NCBI GenBank assembly: GCA_964545715.1
Contig: CAZJHX010000192.1
Location: forward strand, 1 to 18,482
Reading direction: 5' to 3'
From: CAZJHX01 sp964545715
GTDB taxonomy: Bacteria > Myxococcota_A > UBA9042 > GCA-2863065
Length of the DNA: 18,482 bases
Positions 8,715-15,634 of this stretch are shown here, piece after piece. Within the stretch, counting starts at the first letter, position 1. Each line of letters begins with the position of its first letter. The position numbers were made by a program, and so were the translations under genes. A model generated the notes under the pieces. That model saw only the letters and a program-made list of their open reading frames with translations. It was not told the DNA's origin and did not search any database.

Positions 8715-8730
8715 TGGTTCGGATCCTGCA
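8715..8730 (+). promoter_or_regulatory. weak sigma-54-like element before the stress-protein/ATPase operon
   Basis: TGGTTC-GGATC-CTGCA keeps the GG and GC dinucleotides at exact -24/-12 spacing and matches 8 of the 10 core positions closely enough to notice. The -24 box has two mismatches and the -12 box one. The predicted start, near 8741, would leave an almost leaderless mRNA for the ATG at 8743. It is listed because three stronger copies lie nearby, but it may be chance. Confidence 0.28.
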
Positions 8731-8742
8731 CGGATTCGGGGC

Positions 8743-9654
8743 ATGACCGGCCATATCCTGGTGACGACCGACTTCAGTAAGCGCGCGGAGGCGGCGTACC
8801 CCTTCGCCGCCGCGGCAGCTGAAGCGCTGAAGCTGCCCATTGTGGTCCTCCACGTCATCTCGGCCTCAGGCCACGATCCCCTGCTGAAGTTCGTCCCCAA
8901 CACCGAGTGGGGGCGCCAGCTTCGGTCGCGCACCCGCGCGCGCCTTCGAGATGTCTGCCGGCACCTGATCCGTCAGGGGTTGCGAGCCGAGCTCCAGCTG
9001 GAGGGCGGCGTCGTCCACGAGGTCGTGACGGCCGCGCTGGAGCGTGCGGAGCTCGCCGTGATGGCGCCTCACGGCTTTGGTGTGATCGGCCGTCTGCTCT
9101 TCGGATCGGTGGCGCCGAAAGTGGTCCGCAAGACCGCATGCCCCGTTCTGCTGGTCAACGCGCGGTGCGCGCCCGGGCCGTTTCGTCGCGCGCTGCTTCC
9201 CACGGCCACCGATCTGGCCGCACGTGCGCTCCCGGACGCGGTCGGCTGGGCCCGGCGGCTCGGCGCCGAGTCGGTGGAGCTGCTGCACGCTGTGGTCGTA
9301 CCCGATCAGGCGATCTTTGCGCGGGGCGAGATCAGCGTGGCGCGAGCGATGGCGGTCAGCGACGGCATGCTGGACACGAGTCGGGCCGCGCTCAACGCGA
9401 TGCTGGTCGGCATCCCGACAGGCCTGAAGCCGACGGCAACAGTGGTTCGCGCCCGACGGGCGGCTAGCGCGATCGTGGAGCACGCGCGTGGAAGCGCCGA
9501 CATCATCATCATGCCGGCCCACCGCTACGGAGCCATGCAACGCCTGTTGGTCGGCAGCGTCACCGAGGAGGTCATCCGTTCCTGCGACCGGCCCGTCCTC
9601 GTTTTGAGGCAGGACTCCGACAAGACCCCCGCGGCTGAATCGCTGCTGCAATGA
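8743..9654 (+). CDS. tandem-domain universal stress protein
   Basis: A 303-residue cytoplasmic protein with two UspA folds, about residues 1-140 and 147-290. Each opens with a hydrophobic beta strand (HILVTTDFS; RALLPTATD) and ends in the usual nucleotide-loop region followed by CPVLLV or RPVLVL. The loops are HGFGVIGRLLFGS (110-122) and HRYGAMQRLLVGS (260-272). Both keep the terminal G-S, but the G-x2-G-x9-G spacing of ATP-binding Usps is disturbed, so ATP binding is uncertain. The start was chosen because MTGHILVTTDFS is the canonical Usp N-terminus; upstream sequence in this frame crosses the N gap. No strong ribosome-binding site is visible. Its stop overlaps the ATPase start (ATGA at 9651-9654), implying coupled translation. 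The family is tied to stress survival; the exact function is unknown. Confidence 0.9.
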   Translation: MTGHILVTTDFSKRAEAAYPFAAAAAEALKLPIVVLHVISASGHDPLLKFVPNTEWGRQLRSRTRARLRDVCRHLIRQGLRAELQLEGGVVHEVVTAALERAELAVMAPHGFGVIGRLLFGSVAPKVVRKTACPVLLVNARCAPGPFRRALLPTATDLAARALPDAVGWARRLGAESVELLHAVVVPDQAIFARGEISVARAMAVSDGMLDTSRAALNAMLVGIPTGLKPTATVVRARRAASAIVEHARGSADIIIMPAHRYGAMQRLLVGSVTEEVIRSCDRPVLVLRQDSDKTPAAESLLQ

Positions 9655-12221
9655 GAGACCCGCCCTGGGCGGTGTCGGCTGCTCGGGTGTGCGCGCAGCT
9701 GGCCGTGGATCCGGCCGTCGGTCTATCGCCCGAGGACGCGGCTATGCGTCTTCGGGTCGACGGCCGCAACGTACTGCGCATGGCGGGAGCCCGGTCGGCG
9801 CTGTCGCTTCTGGTCGCACAGCTCAAGAGCTTGATCGTGCTGCTTCTGGTCGTCGCGATGATTCTGGCCGCGTCGTTTGGGCAGTGGCTGGAGGCCGTGG
9901 CGGTCTTGTCGGTGTTGATCGTCAACACCGCGATCGGATTTTTGACCGAGCTGAAAGCGACGAGGTCCATGGAGGCGCTGCGTCGTCTCGGCGTGGCGGA
10001 TGCGCTGGTCCTGCGTGGCGGTCAAAAGCATGTCGTGCCCGCGTCGGAGTTGGTGTCGGGGGACGTGGTGCTGCTGACAGCGGGCGACGTCGTGACCGCG
10101 GATTTGCGCCTGCTGCACGGCTCGCGGGTTCAGGCGGATGAGTCGCTGCTGACCGGCGAGTCCATGCCCGTGGCCAAGTCCGCGGGCCCGGTACCGCACG
10201 ATGCGATCGTGGCCGAGCGCCCACCGATGCTCTTCAAGGGCACCTCGTTGACCCGAGGCTCCGCGGCGGCGGTGGTCGTGGACACCGGGATGCGAACCCA
10301 GCTTGGCCGGATCTCCGAGTTGGTGGCGGAGGCCGGGGACGAGACCACACCGCTGGAGCGCCGTCTGCAGCGACTGGGGCGCGCGCTGGTCTGGGTCACA
10401 CTGGCGCTGGCCGCCGTGGTCGTAGGTTCGGGCCTGGCTACCGGCATGTCGCCGTTTCTGGTTGTTCAGACCGCGATCGCGCTGGCGGTGGGCGCGATCC
10501 CTGAGGGCCTGCCGGTCATTGCGACCATCGCGCTGGCCCGCGGCATGCGGCGCATGTACATGCAGAACGTGCTCGTAAATCGGCTGAGCGCCGTGGAGAC
10601 GCTGGGCTCGGCCACGGTCATCTGCACGGACAAGACGGGCACACTGACCCACAACCGCCTTACAGTGGCGCAGGTCCACGTGGCAGACGAGCCTACCGGT
10701 CCGGTCCGTGGCCGCGCGCTCGAGATCGCGGCGCGATGCACTGACGACGCGTCCTCGCTGGGCGAGAATGGGCAGCCGACGGGGGATCCGCTGGAGGTCG
10801 CGCTGCTCTCGGCGGCAGCCGAGGCCGGCATCCACCGGCACGCCCTGGAGAACGCCGACCCCAAGGTGTTGGAGCTGGCCTTCTGCCCCGAGTCGAAGCG
10901 CATGGCCACGGTGCATGCCAGCGGGCTGGTCTGCGTGAAGGGTGCGCCCGAGGTGATCGTGACCTGCTGTACACGCGAGCTGACGCAGTCGGGCCCCGTT
11001 GCGCTGACGGCAGATGCGGTGCGGCGGTGGAGAGACGCGAATGCGACCATGAGCCACAAGGGGCTGCGCGTTTTGGCCGTCGCGGAAGGCGTCTCCGTCG
11101 ATCCGGAGTCGTTTGACTACGAGGATCTGGTGCTCATCGCGCTGGTCGGCTTTCACGATCCGGCGCGCGACGACGTGGCCCCGGCGATCGATGCGTGCAA
11201 GGCCGCCGGCGTACGCGTCGTCATGGTCACAGGCGACCAGGCGCCCACCGCGCTGTACATCGCGCGTGCCGTCGGCATCGCTGCCGGCCAGGTGCTGGCC
11301 CGCGTGAGCCCCGAGCAGAAGCTGGATCTGGTCCGGGGCCTGCAGACCGACGGCGAGATCGTGGCCATGACCGGCGACGGGGTCAACGATGCTCCCGCGC
11401 TGCGGCAGGCCGACATCGGCATCGCCATGGGCAAGCGGGGCACCGATGTGGCGCGCGACGCGTCCGAGATGGTGCTGCTGGAGGACCGCTTCTCCGCGAT
11501 CGTCAGCGCGATACAGCAGGGCAGGACCATCTTCGACAACATTCGCGCGTTTGTCGCCTATCTGTTGTCGTGCAACCTGGCCGAGATCCTGGTGATAACG
11601 GTCGCTACGCTCGGGCGCGCGCCGCTGCCGTTGCTGCCGCTACAGATCTTGTACTTGAACCTGTTGACGGATGTGTTTCCGGCCCTGGCGCTGGGGGTCA
11701 GCGAGGGCGATGAGCCGGTTATGCACCGACCGCCGAGACCGCCGAAAGAGCGGATTGTCCCGCGCCGGCTATGGGTGCTGATCGCCGTGGACGGCGTGCT
11801 GCTGACCGCCGGGGTCATGGTCGCCTTTTTCGTCGCGCTGCGGTCCGATCCGGACGTGGCCGTGACCATCTCGTTTCTGACCCTGGCGTTCGCCCAGCTC
11901 TGGCACGTCTTCGCGATGCGCGGCCCGGGTACGCACCCGCTGCGCAACGGAGTCACGCGCAACCCGTGGGTTTGGTCCGCGTTGGTCCTGTGTGCCGCGC
12001 TGTTGCTGGCCGCCGTCTACGTTGGACCGCTGGCGGCTGTGCTCAAGCTGAGCCCGCCGAGCGCCCCACAATGGGGGCTGATCCTGGTGGCTAGCCTGAC
12101 GACCGCACTGGCCGTTCAAGCGCTGCGGCTGGCCCTGGATTGGGTGCGCTCACAGGCCGGGCTCCAGCAACGGGCTCGGCCGTCTGGCGTCGCGGTGGAT
12201 GGAGTCGAAGACCAGCGGTAG
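9651..12221 (+). CDS. P2A-type (Ca2+-ATPase-like) cation-transporting P-type ATPase
   Basis: An 856-residue pump with complete P-ATPase order. The N-terminal cation-ATPase domain is at about 10-60 and M1-M2 at about 57-98. The actuator TGES is at 168-171 and M4 PEGLP at 284-288. The phosphorylation site is D327 in CTDKTGTLT. KGAPE (430-434) is in the nucleotide domain, and TGD (527-529) and TGDGVNDAP (574-582) form the hinge. M5 has N642 and E645, M6 has N670, T673 and D674, and four helices follow. The M4 Glu, M5 N..E and M6 N..TD residues match SERCA calcium ligands, so Ca2+ (possibly Mn2+) export is likely. There is no CPC motif or metal-binding N-domain, which argues against Cu/Zn/Cd. It is coupled to the stress-protein gene by ATGA. 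Its last 72 nt overlap the convergent gene on the other strand. Confidence 0.93.
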   Translation: MRDPPWAVSAARVCAQLAVDPAVGLSPEDAAMRLRVDGRNVLRMAGARSALSLLVAQLKSLIVLLLVVAMILAASFGQWLEAVAVLSVLIVNTAIGFLTELKATRSMEALRRLGVADALVLRGGQKHVVPASELVSGDVVLLTAGDVVTADLRLLHGSRVQADESLLTGESMPVAKSAGPVPHDAIVAERPPMLFKGTSLTRGSAAAVVVDTGMRTQLGRISELVAEAGDETTPLERRLQRLGRALVWVTLALAAVVVGSGLATGMSPFLVVQTAIALAVGAIPEGLPVIATIALARGMRRMYMQNVLVNRLSAVETLGSATVICTDKTGTLTHNRLTVAQVHVADEPTGPVRGRALEIAARCTDDASSLGENGQPTGDPLEVALLSAAAEAGIHRHALENADPKVLELAFCPESKRMATVHASGLVCVKGAPEVIVTCCTRELTQSGPVALTADAVRRWRDANATMSHKGLRVLAVAEGVSVDPESFDYEDLVLIALVGFHDPARDDVAPAIDACKAAGVRVVMVTGDQAPTALYIARAVGIAAGQVLARVSPEQKLDLVRGLQTDGEIVAMTGDGVNDAPALRQADIGIAMGKRGTDVARDASEMVLLEDRFSAIVSAIQQGRTIFDNIRAFVAYLLSCNLAEILVITVATLGRAPLPLLPLQILYLNLLTDVFPALALGVSEGDEPVMHRPPRPPKERIVPRRLWVLIAVDGVLLTAGVMVAFFVALRSDPDVAVTISFLTLAFAQLWHVFAMRGPGTHPLRNGVTRNPWVWSALVLCAALLLAAVYVGPLAAVLKLSPPSAPQWGLILVASLTTALAVQALRLALDWVRSQAGLQQRARPSGVAVDGVEDQR

Positions 12222-12602
12222 ATCGCGGCGCAGCTCAGTGGCCGGCACGTCCCATTGCCAGCGCTTGACCGTCGCCTGAACACACCCGCGCAATCGCACG
12301 GCCGATTCGTCCCGGCGATTCACCAACTCCACGGCCGCCTTGGATTCGGACAGCACCAGGCGCAGCTCGATGCTGTCCACAGTGCGGCCGGGTGTCGGGT
12401 AGACCCGCTCGTAGCATCGCAGCAGCTCCTGACCGGCAAGGTCCGGCGCCCGTCGCACCACGGGCAGGCCGCTCGGGGCCGTGACAGACGCGCTGGGCGA
12501 GCGGACGACCACCTTTTCGGGGGGCTTGACCCGCACAAGCCCGCTACTGCAGTCGATCAGCAGCATGGGCACAACCAGCACCGGCAGCAATGCGGTCTTC
12601 AT
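12150..12602 (-). CDS. small secreted protein with AgmX/PglI C-terminal-like domain
   Basis: A 150-residue protein with a hydrophobic N-terminus (MKTALLPVLVVPMLLID). C18 follows Asp, which is a poor lipobox, so it may be a plain signal peptide or N-terminal anchor. After a Pro/Val/Ser-rich linker, residues 58-133 show LLRCYER..., a central E(L)RLVLS strand, GCV..TVKRW.W and LPLVFD. This pattern is familiar from the AgmX/PglI C-terminal domain of myxobacterial and TonB-like proteins (C63 and C107 conserved). The ATG at 12602 was preferred over one 36 nt upstream because it starts the signal sequence, has GGGAG upstream, and overlaps the preceding gene's stop as ATGA (12599-12602). The 3' end overlaps the convergent ATPase gene. 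The domain call is by eye. Confidence 0.68.
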   Translation of the reverse strand: MKTALLPVLVVPMLLIDCSSGLVRVKPPEKVVVRSPSASVTAPSGLPVVRRAPDLAGQELLRCYERVYPTPGRTVDSIELRLVLSESKAAVELVNRRDESAVRLRGCVQATVKRWQWDVPATELRRDLPLVFDSIHRDARRPSPLLEPGL

Positions 12603-13477
12603 GGCGAGTTCTCCCAGTCCGGCATCACGACGCAGCACGCCGCCTGGCCCGCATCGCAGGCTACCTGCGCCATCTTTTCAGCTTCGGCGGCGCGGCCCTT
12701 GGACAGCAGAATCATCGCCAGCCGGCACGCCACGTCTGCCACAACCTGTTGCCCGGCCGGCGTAGACGCCATGATCGCCTGCAGATCGGCCACGTACTCG
12801 CCGTCGCGGCCCAGCGCCAGCTTGCACATCGCCATGTGCAGCTTCAAGTGCGGGTCGTTGGGGTTGAGCTGGGCGGCGCGGCCAAACGCGACCAGCGCGT
12901 CGGCGTATCGGCGCGCCTCGAACAGCGTCACGCCCAGCCACCAACGGAGCTTCTCGCTGCCGGGGGCCATCTTCAGCGCCTCCTTGGCCAGCTCGACCGC
13001 ACGCTGCGACGCCCCACCATAGACCGCGATGCGAGACGCGACAAAGCGCTTGTAGGCGGCCGCGGCGATCAGGCGGAACGGCGGTGGCGGACAGGGATTG
13101 CCGCAGCGCGTGGGGTCCACGTACCAGGTTCGTTTTGGGCCGTCGTCCGGGCAGCTGAGCTTCCACACCATCAGGTGCGCGTGCTCGTCGCCGGTCGGAA
13201 CGTGGCCGGCCGAGACCTGGGGATGTGTGCCGTCGGGGCATAGCAATCGGCCTTCCCAGAGGATGCCGTCAGCGGTCGCCGGTCCCCATTGCAGCGCGGT
13301 GGCGGGCGTCGTGCCGTGATGAGGGCTGATGTCCGTGCACCAGGCAGCGGGGATGTCGATGTCCCGCGTTGGGCACCGCTTGGGTTCATCCGCCCCACTG
13401 GAAGTCGCGCGGTGGCCGCACCCCGAAACACCCAGCGCCGTGGCCAGGGCGATGGCGGTCATTGCGCGCGTGATCAT
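12599..13477 (-). CDS. cysteine-rich TPR lipoprotein
   Basis: A 292-residue protein. The signal peptide ends in a canonical lipobox, V-S-G-C20, so it should be lipid-anchored. Residues 35-129 form a Cys-rich module (C35, C47, C80, C109, C125, C129) with many Pro, Asp and Trp residues. It resembles no family I can name. Residues about 145-280 are TPR-like helical repeats, for example AVELAKEALKMAPGSEKLRW, then ADALVAFGRAAQLNPNDPHL, then AAEAEKMAQVACDAG. The frame stays open to 14038, but this ATG was chosen because it begins the signal peptide and has GGGAG at 13484-13488. It forms a coupled pair with the AgmX-like gene and is driven by a sigma-54-like promoter. A role in an envelope protein complex is inferred from the TPRs. 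Confidence 0.8.
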   Translation of the reverse strand: MITRAMTAIALATALGVSGCGHRATSSGADEPKRCPTRDIDIPAAWCTDISPHHGTTPATALQWGPATADGILWEGRLLCPDGTHPQVSAGHVPTGDEHAHLMVWKLSCPDDGPKRTWYVDPTRCGNPCPPPPFRLIAAAAYKRFVASRIAVYGGASQRAVELAKEALKMAPGSEKLRWWLGVTLFEARRYADALVAFGRAAQLNPNDPHLKLHMAMCKLALGRDGEYVADLQAIMASTPAGQQVVADVACRLAMILLSKGRAAEAEKMAQVACDAGQAACCVVMPDWENSP

Positions 13478-13510
13478 CGCAGTCTCCCAGCTGGTTTCAC
13501 CCGCACAACA

Positions 13511-13526
13511 AGCACCCGCCGTGCCA
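13511..13526 (-). promoter_or_regulatory. sigma-54 promoter, leftward, for the TPR lipoprotein operon
   Basis: Read on the minus strand: TGGCAC-GGCGG-GTGCT, preceded by C. The -24 box is perfect, including the following G. The -12 box has one mismatch (GTGCT for TTGCT) with the invariant GC kept at exact spacing. Transcription would begin near 13500, about 23 nt before the ATG at 13477 and just ahead of its GGGAG ribosome-binding site. Confidence 0.65.
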
Positions 13527-13538
13527 GCCCCCCGCGCT

Positions 13539-13554
13539 TGGCATGCGCATTGCT
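13539..13554 (+). promoter_or_regulatory. sigma-54 promoter, rightward, for the DUF2267 operon
   Basis: TGGCAT-GCGCA-TTGCT, preceded by T and with G directly after the -24 box, differs from consensus only by T for C at the end of the -24 box. The predicted start is near 13565, followed at once by AGGAGG (13571-13576) and the ATG at 13586. It lies back to back with the leftward promoter, only 12 bp apart (13527-13538). Confidence 0.68.
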
Positions 13555-13585
13555 GCCCCAGGCCAGCAGAAGGAGGTGTGACGAG

Positions 13586-14029
13586 ATGCCGCATCAATTG
13601 AGATTCGACGCGTGGGTCGAGCACGGAACTCGCTTTGTCAGCGAGGTTGCCAAGGAGCTGGATCGTCATCCAGTCAGCGCCTTCCGCATCCTCCGGGGTA
13701 CGCTGCACGCGCTGCGCGACCGGCTGACGCCACGGGAGGCCAAGAACTTTGTCGCCCAGCTTCCAATGCTGCTCAAAGCCGTGTGGATGGACGGCTGGGA
13801 CCCTGAAGCGGGCGTCGATACGAAGCTGCGGACGGTAGACGATCTCGTGTACCGGGTGATGGATGACCCGGCTGTGACGCGTGGTGATTACGAGAGCTTC
13901 ACACAGCTGCAGGACCACATCGCCGGTGTGTTCCGCGTGATCCGCCGCCATGTGTCGCAAGGCGAGGTTTCGGACGTCGCCGCGCGCTTGCCGCGCGAGA
14001 TCCAGGCGCTGTGGCGGGCTGCTGAATGA
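13586..14029 (+). CDS. DUF2267 family protein
   Basis: A 147-residue, all-helical, soluble protein. It follows the DUF2267 pattern: an early F..WV..GT.FV.EVA.EL, then A.RILRGTLHALRDRLT..EA..F.AQLP, a second FVSE-like unit around DDLVYRVMDD, and a C-terminal V..RLPREIQALW. The start at 13586 is fixed by AGGAGG at 13571-13576 with 9 nt spacing. Its stop overlaps the next start as ATGA (14026-14029). DUF2267 has no established biochemical activity; it often sits with stress-associated genes, as here. It is the first gene of a likely three-gene operon under a sigma-54-like promoter. Confidence 0.85.
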   Translation: MPHQLRFDAWVEHGTRFVSEVAKELDRHPVSAFRILRGTLHALRDRLTPREAKNFVAQLPMLLKAVWMDGWDPEAGVDTKLRTVDDLVYRVMDDPAVTRGDYESFTQLQDHIAGVFRVIRRHVSQGEVSDVAARLPREIQALWRAAE

Positions 14030-14496
14030 AGGGGCCAAAGACGTGGATCGCGACCGTGAACCGGGCAGGCGCCGTCATCTACGCCACCGGGCCGCGCGGC
14101 CGTCGTCTGACGCTGATCGACACGTTCGTCTCCGAGGAGGGTCGGCTTCGCACCCGCGACGTGTACGCAGATCGCGGTGGCCGCTTCGCATGTGACGGCG
14201 CTCGCGGCGGCTCCGGCGACCTGGACACCGACCTGAATCATCAGGCCGGCCAGCGCCTGGCCAAAGAGGTCGTTGCGCGCCTTGAAAGCGGCAGGCAGGC
14301 GCACGCGTTCGATCACCTGGTGGTGGTCGCGGCCCCGATGATGCTCGGTATGCTGCGCGATGAGATGCCCCGCCCGCTCATGCAGCTTGTTCTGGCCGAG
14401 CTCGACAAGGACCTGGCCAACCTCAAGCCGCACGACCTACAGCAGCGGCTGTTGGCTCTGGTGTCGGACTTGCCGCGTGCGCGCGGTTTCCGGTAG
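14026..14496 (+). CDS. host-attachment / baeRF12-like protein
   Basis: A 156-residue protein matching the 'protein required for attachment to host cells' family, related to bacterial archaeo-eukaryotic release factor domain family 12. Visible signatures are TWIATVNRAGAVIY, the basic Gly-rich stretch DRGGRF..DGARGGSG, D(T)DLNHQAGQRLAKEVVARLESG, FDHLVVVAAPMMLGMLR, and the closing LAELDKDLANLKPHDLQQRL. There is no signal peptide or membrane helix, so it should be cytoplasmic despite the family name. It is translationally coupled to the DUF2267 gene. The release-factor relationship suggests a link to ribosomes or RNA, but this is unproven for the family. Confidence 0.85.
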   Translation: MKGPKTWIATVNRAGAVIYATGPRGRRLTLIDTFVSEEGRLRTRDVYADRGGRFACDGARGGSGDLDTDLNHQAGQRLAKEVVARLESGRQAHAFDHLVVVAAPMMLGMLRDEMPRPLMQLVLAELDKDLANLKPHDLQQRLLALVSDLPRARGFR

Positions 14497-14520
14497 GGCT
14501 GCGATGCGAGCGGATTCGAA

Positions 14521-15630
14521 ATGGGCGATGGGCTGACCAGAGACCTGTCGGACCCCCGGCTGGGGACCCTCTTTGATGACCGCTATAGAATCGAGCGCGT
14601 GCTGGGGGAGGGCGCACATGGCGTTGTCTACCTGGCCGTTCAGGTGTCCCTGCGTCGGCAGGTCGCCTTGAAGGTGCTGCGCAGTCGGCGACTGAGCGAC
14701 CCGACCCATGTGCGCCGCTTCCGGCGCGAGGCCATGGCAACCGGGGGGCTGCGCAGCCCGAACACGATTCAGCTCTACGACTTTGGCGTGACCGACAGTG
14801 GGGATGTGTACCTTGTCAGCGAGTATCTGCGCGGTGAGACCCTGCAGGATCGGCTGCGGCGCGCGGGCGCGTTGGCTCCTGCACAGGCGGTGGCGATCAC
14901 CCGCGGTGTGCTGTGCTCGCTGATCGAGGCGCATCACATCGGACTGGTTCATCGCGATCTCAAGCCGGCCAACATCTTTCTGGTCCGGGTGGGCACCAGC
15001 GATCGTGTAAAGGTGCTGGACTTCGGCCTGGTCAAGCTGCTGGCCGACACGGACGAGCTGGGGCGCTTGACGCGGACCGGGGTCGTGCAGGGCACCCCTC
15101 GCTATATCGCTCCGGAGGCGGCGTTGGCGCGCAAGATCGACGCACGAACCGACCTGTACTCCGCCGGGGTGGTGCTGTACGAGATGCTGGCGGGTCAGCC
15201 CCCGTTCAACACCGGCAGCGTCATCGAGACCATGCTTCAGCACATCCACCAGCCGGTGCCGCCGCTGGTCGCACCGGGCGTGCCGGCGGCGCTGCAGGCG
15301 GTGGTCTATCGCTGCTTGGAGAAGGACCCAGACCACCGCTTCGAGAGCGCGTGCGTCATGCGCGACGCGCTGGACGCGGCCGAGGGTGGTGGCGAAGCGG
15401 ACGACACCAGCTGGGAGGAGGCCGACACCGTGGAGGTGGCGCCCGACGCCACACTGCAGACCCAGGTCGCGCCCACCCAGATCCTGGTGGCTGCCAACGA
15501 TGACATCGACCTGCCGGCACCGCGCGAGCCGACACGAGAGCCGGTCTCCAGAGCTGTCACGCTTTTACTGGGGTTGGCGCTCGGCGCGGCGGCGGGGGTC
15601 GCGGCGGTCCTGATTGCGCTGGCGGTATAG
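14521..15630 (+). CDS. tail-anchored eukaryote-like Ser/Thr protein kinase
   Basis: A 369-residue Hanks-type kinase. The catalytic domain spans about 22-285, with glycine loop GEGAHG (29-34), K51, helix-C E70, catalytic HRDLKPAN (144-151), DFG (167-169), a Thr-rich activation loop (LTRTGVVQGTPRYIAPE) and D211 in DLYSAG. All key residues are present, so it should be active. A 50-residue acidic, Ala/Pro/Thr-rich linker follows. A membrane helix (about 345-369) ends exactly at the C-terminus, so there is no extracellular sensor domain. It starts 24 bp after the preceding gene and is probably in the same operon. No strong ribosome-binding site is visible. The stop is 4 bp from that of the convergent cyclic-nucleotide-binding-like gene. 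Confidence 0.93.
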   Translation: MGDGLTRDLSDPRLGTLFDDRYRIERVLGEGAHGVVYLAVQVSLRRQVALKVLRSRRLSDPTHVRRFRREAMATGGLRSPNTIQLYDFGVTDSGDVYLVSEYLRGETLQDRLRRAGALAPAQAVAITRGVLCSLIEAHHIGLVHRDLKPANIFLVRVGTSDRVKVLDFGLVKLLADTDELGRLTRTGVVQGTPRYIAPEAALARKIDARTDLYSAGVVLYEMLAGQPPFNTGSVIETMLQHIHQPVPPLVAPGVPAALQAVVYRCLEKDPDHRFESACVMRDALDAAEGGGEADDTSWEEADTVEVAPDATLQTQVAPTQILVAANDDIDLPAPREPTREPVSRAVTLLLGLALGAAAGVAAVLIALAV

Positions 15631-15634
15631 CGGT

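Noticed and set aside
8392..8742. N-terminal extension of the stress protein reading through the N gap
   Set aside because: It overlaps the end of the Ig gene, contains the N run and homopolymer artefacts, and precedes a canonical Usp start at 8743.
13478..14038. N-terminal extension of the TPR lipoprotein to 14038
   Set aside because: It would be antisense to the DUF2267 gene, and the lipoprotein signal peptide with its ribosome-binding site begins at 13477.
14459..14474. TGGTGT-CGGAC-TTGCC, a possible sigma-54 promoter for the kinase
   Set aside because: Spacing is right but the -24 box matches at only three bases and it lies inside the preceding gene; the kinase is more likely co-transcribed.
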